A DNA stretch of 64,000 nucleotides from an uncultured Lachnospiraceae bacterium. GTDB lineage: Bacteria; Bacillota; Clostridia; Lachnospirales; Lachnospiraceae. The position numbers and the translations under genes are program-made. The notes under the pieces are model-generated. The model made no database searches and was not told the origin of the DNA. It worked only from the letters and a program-made list of their open reading frames with translations. Numbering within the stretch: the stretch's first letter is position 1; each line of letters starts with the position of its first letter. The DNA lies in contig CAMNQH010000012.1 of assembly GCA_946549035.1 (NCBI GenBank), positions 1 through 64,000 on the forward strand, in the 5' to 3' direction. Below are positions 59,267 through 64,000 of the stretch, piece after piece.

Positions 59267-60805
59267 ATGAAAAAACAAGCAAACCGGAAGAATCCGGGGA
59301 AGAAATCCCATAAGAAGCTTTGGATTATTCTTGGGATTGTGGCAGTCATTGTAGTGGTTCTCGTAATTATGGCGGTGCGGGGAATTCAGAACATGGCTAA
59401 GGAATTTACGCAAGCCATGGACAATACGGTGGAAGTGAAAAAAGGAGAGATTGACGTTACGGCTGAGGGGATCGGCGTGATAGAGACGGCAAAGGAGCAG
59501 ACTATTTTTCCAGATTATAACGTAACCATAAGCAAGCTGTACAAACAGGATGGCCAACAAGCGGCGGCAGGAGAAGTAATTGCAGAATACGAAAGTCTTT
59601 TGCTGGACGATACCATTTTGGCTATGGAAGAGGAGCTGTCCCAGTTGGATATGAGTTTGTCCGGGATGACGAGAACTCCCTCCAAACGGGTAAAGGCGCC
59701 TGTGACGGGACGCGTGAAAGAGATTTATGCCGCACAGGGAGATTCTGTTTTGGCTTTGCAGCAGGAGCAGAAGGGATTGGCCTTAATTTCTGCCGACGGG
59801 ACGTTGAAGGTAGAATTTTCTCCGGAAGCTGAGGTAAAAGAAGGGCAAAAGGTATCCGTAGGCTATCAGGAGGACAAGATAGAGGGAAGGATACATATCC
59901 TTAAAGACGGCAAAGCAGCGGCAGTGTTTGAGGATTCCGATAAATATGAGTTGGGCCAGGAGGCTTCTGTGCTGTCAGAAGACGGCGCTTCTTTGGGAAC
60001 CGGGACGGTTTCTTGCGGCCATGGCGTTTATGTAACGGCGAAGGACGGCGTAATAAAGAGCGTTCAGGTAAAAAAGAATGACTGGGTGTCCGCCGGGAAT
60101 TCCTTGTTTAGTCTGGAAGATGTATATTGTTCTCAGGATTATGTAAAAGCTTTGGAGCGCAGGGAAGAATTGCAGGAGAAGTTAGACGAAGCCCGGGCAT
60201 ACAAGGAAGGTTTTTGTGTAACGGCTCCTTGGGACTGTATTATCAGCGGCCTCGTGGCAAAGGAAGGGGAGACGCTTCCGGCAGGAAGTCCACTGTGCGC
60301 GCTGTTGGAGGCAAATACCTATCAGGCCGTCCTTTCCATTGACGAGCTGGATATTCGGGGAATTGACCAGGGACAGTCGGTGGAGGTTACCGTAGACGCA
60401 GTGGAGGACGCAACCTATCAGGGGACTGTGACAGGGGTATCTCTGGCTGGAGAGAATACGGGAAATGTAGGCACGTATCAGGTTCGTGTGCTTTTAGAGA
60501 AAGGAGAAGATCTGCTTCCCGGCATGAGCGCCAATGGAAAAGTGACGAAGGAACAGAAAAAAGACGTGCTGCTGGCCCCTGTGGATACCATTCAGACAAT
60601 TGACGGAAAAAAGAAAGTTACCGTAGTGAAGCCTGACGGAACCCGTGAAACCAGGGAAGTAACCTTGGGACTCGTAAATAATGAGTATGCAGAAGTTCTG
60701 GAGGGACTGCAGGAGGGAGAAAAGCTGCAGGTAATTGTGAAGCTTACGGATATTTATTCCCAGATGGGGATTACTGTGGGCGGTAACGAAGAACAGGGAA
60801 GGTGA
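59267..60805 (+). CDS. HlyD/MacA-like efflux adaptor subunit
   Basis: TM anchor, lipoyl/barrel repeats (VKAPVTGRVKEIYAAQGDSV); adjacent MacB-like ATPase and permease. Confidence 0.88.
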   Translation: MKKQANRKNPGKKSHKKLWIILGIVAVIVVVLVIMAVRGIQNMAKEFTQAMDNTVEVKKGEIDVTAEGIGVIETAKEQTIFPDYNVTISKLYKQDGQQAAAGEVIAEYESLLLDDTILAMEEELSQLDMSLSGMTRTPSKRVKAPVTGRVKEIYAAQGDSVLALQQEQKGLALISADGTLKVEFSPEAEVKEGQKVSVGYQEDKIEGRIHILKDGKAAAVFEDSDKYELGQEASVLSEDGASLGTGTVSCGHGVYVTAKDGVIKSVQVKKNDWVSAGNSLFSLEDVYCSQDYVKALERREELQEKLDEARAYKEGFCVTAPWDCIISGLVAKEGETLPAGSPLCALLEANTYQAVLSIDELDIRGIDQGQSVEVTVDAVEDATYQGTVTGVSLAGENTGNVGTYQVRVLLEKGEDLLPGMSANGKVTKEQKKDVLLAPVDTIQTIDGKKKVTVVKPDGTRETREVTLGLVNNEYAEVLEGLQEGEKLQVIVKLTDIYSQMGITVGGNEEQGR

Positions 60806-60809
60806 CAGA

Positions 60810-61511
60810 ATGATAACGCTGAAAAATATCCGGAAAACGTATCTGGTGGGCAATGAGGAGGTTCATGCCCTAGACGGTGTCTCCCTTACCATTGAAGAGC
60901 ATGAATTTGTGGCTGTGATCGGTTCTTCCGGGAGCGGGAAATCCACATTGATGAATATTATCGGTTGCCTGGATACGGCAGATGAGGGAGACTACCTGAT
61001 CGAAGGACAGAACGTTAATGAGTTAAGCGAGAAGCAGCTTGGAAAAATGCGCAGTAAGAAAATCGGTTTTATTTTCCAGCAGTTTAATTTGATTGCCAAG
61101 CTGGATGCTTATGAAAATGTAGAGCTGCCTCTGATTTATCAGGGGGTAGGGGCAAAGCAGCGTAGAGAGCGGGTGATACAGGCCCTAGAGCAGGTAGGTT
61201 TGTCCGGAAGGATGCATCATAGACCCAGCCAGCTGAGCGGCGGGCAGCAGCAGCGGGTAGCCGTTGCCCGGGCCCTTGTGACAAATCCCACCTTGATTTT
61301 AGCAGACGAACCCACGGGAAATCTGGATTCCAAATCCAGTCGTGATATTATGGAGCTTCTTCACCAGCTTCACGGACAGGGAAATACCATTGTCCTGATT
61401 ACCCATGACAATGAGATTGCGGCGGAAGCCTCCCGGCAGGTGAAGCTTTGGGACGGGAAGATTATTATGGATACCAAGTCAGAAGATCAAAGAGAGGAGG
61501 CGTCGCAATGA
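60810..61511 (+). CDS. MacB/LolD-like ABC transporter ATP-binding protein
   Basis: [50 protein letters not shown]. Confidence 0.95.
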   Translation: MITLKNIRKTYLVGNEEVHALDGVSLTIEEHEFVAVIGSSGSGKSTLMNIIGCLDTADEGDYLIEGQNVNELSEKQLGKMRSKKIGFIFQQFNLIAKLDAYENVELPLIYQGVGAKQRRERVIQALEQVGLSGRMHHRPSQLSGGQQQRVAVARALVTNPTLILADEPTGNLDSKSSRDIMELLHQLHGQGNTIVLITHDNEIAAEASRQVKLWDGKIIMDTKSEDQREEASQ

Positions 61512-62671
61512 AAGTAACACAGGAATTGAAGATGGCCTTATCGTCGGTAAAAGCCAATAAAATGCGCTCCTTTCTCACGATGCTGGGGATTATTATAGGC
61601 GTGATGGCAGTAACTCTTTTGGTATCCTTGGTACAGGGAGCCACCAATTCCATCACGGAGCAGTTATCCGGATTAGGAGGCAGTAATTTGTCCTGCGTGG
61701 TGACAAAGACAACCCCCAGGATTACCTTCTCCGAAATTCAGACCTTGGAGCAGGAGCCGGAAATCGGGCTGGTCAGCGCTTATAGCAGCGGCTCCGGGGT
61801 GGCCAAGGCTGCAGGAAACCAGGAGGAGGTGCTGATCTATGCCATCAGCCAGAACTATCAGATTCTAAATCAAATGGAAATTGCCCAGGGACGCTGCCTG
61901 TTGGATTCCGAGAGCGAATACCGTCTTTCCAACTGCCTGATTGGAGCCGCCGTTGCCCAGAATCTGTTCGGAACTCAGGAAGTGACAGGAGAACGTATCC
62001 GTCTGAACGGAAAAGATTTTACAGTGGTAGGGGTGCTGAAGGAAGAAGGCAGCTCGGCCTTGAACACCAAGGATAAAACGGTGTTTCTTCCATTTGAAAC
62101 CGGACAGCGACTGCTGGGGTTAAACGGTATACAGACCTTTGACGCATCGGCGGCGGATGAAGCTTCCGTAGAGCGGGCCGAACGGACGTTGAATGAATTT
62201 TTAAGAAGCCGTGTGGGGGAAGACAATTACGAAGTATTTAATATGGGAAGCCTGTTGGATATGATTGCCTCTATTTATAATGTGCTTGGCTATCTGCTGG
62301 GAGGAATCGGCGGAATTTCCTTGCTGGTAGGCGGCGTGGGCATTATGAATATTATGTTGGTATCTGTGACGGAACGTACCAGAGAAATCGGCATTCGTAA
62401 GGCCATCGGAGCGCAGAAATCTGATATTATCGTTCAGTTTTTGATTGAATCGGTGGTGCTGTCTTTGATGGGAGGATTTATCGGCCTTGCGCTTAGCGCA
62501 GGAATCCTGGGCATTGTCAATGTATTCGTTCAGGATTATCATTTTGCTATTACCTTTGGGGTTGCCATGGTGGCGGTGTTCTTTTCTGTAGGCGTAGGCG
62601 TTTTGTTTGGCATTTATCCTGCCAATAAGGCGGCTAAGCTAAAACCCATTGACGCGCTGCGGTTTGAATAA
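61508..62671 (+). CDS. MacB-like FtsX-family ABC permease
   Basis: KMRSFLTMLGIIIGVMAV; GGVGIMNIMLVSVTERTREIGIRKAIGA. Confidence 0.95.
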   Translation: MKVTQELKMALSSVKANKMRSFLTMLGIIIGVMAVTLLVSLVQGATNSITEQLSGLGGSNLSCVVTKTTPRITFSEIQTLEQEPEIGLVSAYSSGSGVAKAAGNQEEVLIYAISQNYQILNQMEIAQGRCLLDSESEYRLSNCLIGAAVAQNLFGTQEVTGERIRLNGKDFTVVGVLKEEGSSALNTKDKTVFLPFETGQRLLGLNGIQTFDASAADEASVERAERTLNEFLRSRVGEDNYEVFNMGSLLDMIASIYNVLGYLLGGIGGISLLVGGVGIMNIMLVSVTERTREIGIRKAIGAQKSDIIVQFLIESVVLSLMGGFIGLALSAGILGIVNVFVQDYHFAITFGVAMVAVFFSVGVGVLFGIYPANKAAKLKPIDALRFE

Positions 62672-62772
62672 AGGAAAAAGCAATTCTGACATGGGACATT
62701 TCAAATAATGGAAGTTTTTTTGTGTATCTTTGTTAAAAATTATAAAAAATGTCTAAAATATAAAAATGGATA

Positions 62773-62801
62773 TTGACAAAGAAAAGAGAGAGTGATACAT
62801 T
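62773..62801 (+). promoter_or_regulatory. groESL promoter
   Basis: TTGACA (62773-62778), 17-bp spacer, TACATT (62796-62801). Confidence 0.75.
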
Positions 62802-62816
62802 AAAGTACATAAGATA

Positions 62817-62843
62817 TTAGCACTCAAAACAAACGAGTGCTAA
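62817..62843. promoter_or_regulatory. CIRCE element (HrcA operator)
   Basis: TTAGCACTC-N9-GAGTGCTAA, exact consensus, upstream of groES. Confidence 0.98.
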
Positions 62844-62886
62844 CAGAAAGAAAAAGCAGTATATTTTTATAAGGAGGCAATTAATT

Positions 62887-63171
62887 ATGAAATTAGTCCC
62901 GTTAGCAGACAGAGTTGTATTAAAGCAGTTTGAAGCAGAAGAAACCACCAAGTCCGGTATTATCCTTGCAAGCTCCGCTCAGGAGAAGCCCCAGGAGGCA
63001 GAAGTAATTGCCGTAGGACCCGGCGGAAACGTTGACGGCAAGGAAGTTACCATGCATGTAAAGGCTGGAGATAAAGTAATCTATTCCAAGTATGCAGGAA
63101 CAGAAGTGAAGCTGGACGGATGCGAATATATCATTGTGAAACAAAACGATATCCTGGCAGTGGTAGAATAG
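62887..63171 (+). CDS. groES: Co-chaperonin GroES
   Basis: MKLVPLADRVVLKQFEAEETTKSGIILASSAQEKPQEAEVIAVGPG. Confidence 0.98.
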   Translation: MKLVPLADRVVLKQFEAEETTKSGIILASSAQEKPQEAEVIAVGPGGNVDGKEVTMHVKAGDKVIYSKYAGTEVKLDGCEYIIVKQNDILAVVE

Positions 63172-63262
63172 AGGGCGCATTGCAGCTGGAACGATACAAA
63201 GCAGTTAGAAGCAGGCACGGTTTTGAATGCGCAAATGGTTGCGAGAAAAGAAAAGGAGATAG

Positions 63263-64000
<738 letters not shown>

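Overview
Chromosomal window from a Firmicute, probably Lachnospiraceae, judged from gene content and style. In order it contains: (i) an LTA-synthase-like sulfatase on the minus strand; (ii) a folate operon folC-folE-folP-folBK; (iii) a two-gene RADAR-type defence module directly downstream of folBK (RdrA-like P-loop ATPase and RdrB-like adenosine-deaminase-fold protein); (iv) two inverted 215-bp hairpin elements flanking a TPP riboswitch, followed by a thiamine/HMP ABC transport operon; (v) HAD, CPBP protease and aldo/keto reductase genes, an AgrA/AgrC-like pair and a STAS protein; (vi) an Lpl-type sugar ABC system with YesMN regulators and an MtaA/UroD-like gene, with a near-identical 67-bp promoter module at both ends of the locus; (vii) two chemoreceptors, mtnA, a second UroD-like gene and a siroheme reductase; (viii) a second ABC/YesMN locus with a double-hotdog MaoC-like protein, a Zn-alcohol dehydrogenase and a GH3 glycosidase; (ix) an acetyltransferase, an ECF sigma/anti-sigma-like pair, a TnpV-like remnant and an AAA/PD-(D/E)XK protein; (x) ABC exporters and a MacAB-like efflux operon behind a promoter embedded in a long palindrome; (xi) CIRCE-groES-groEL, truncated by the window end. 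The strongest items for follow-up are the RADAR module and its AT-rich mosaic patch, the paired 215-bp covarying hairpin elements, the duplicated 67-bp promoter module, and the two unusual metabolic clusters. No tRNA, rRNA or CRISPR array was recognised. All calls are from reading the sequence and the supplied ORFs; no database search was run.
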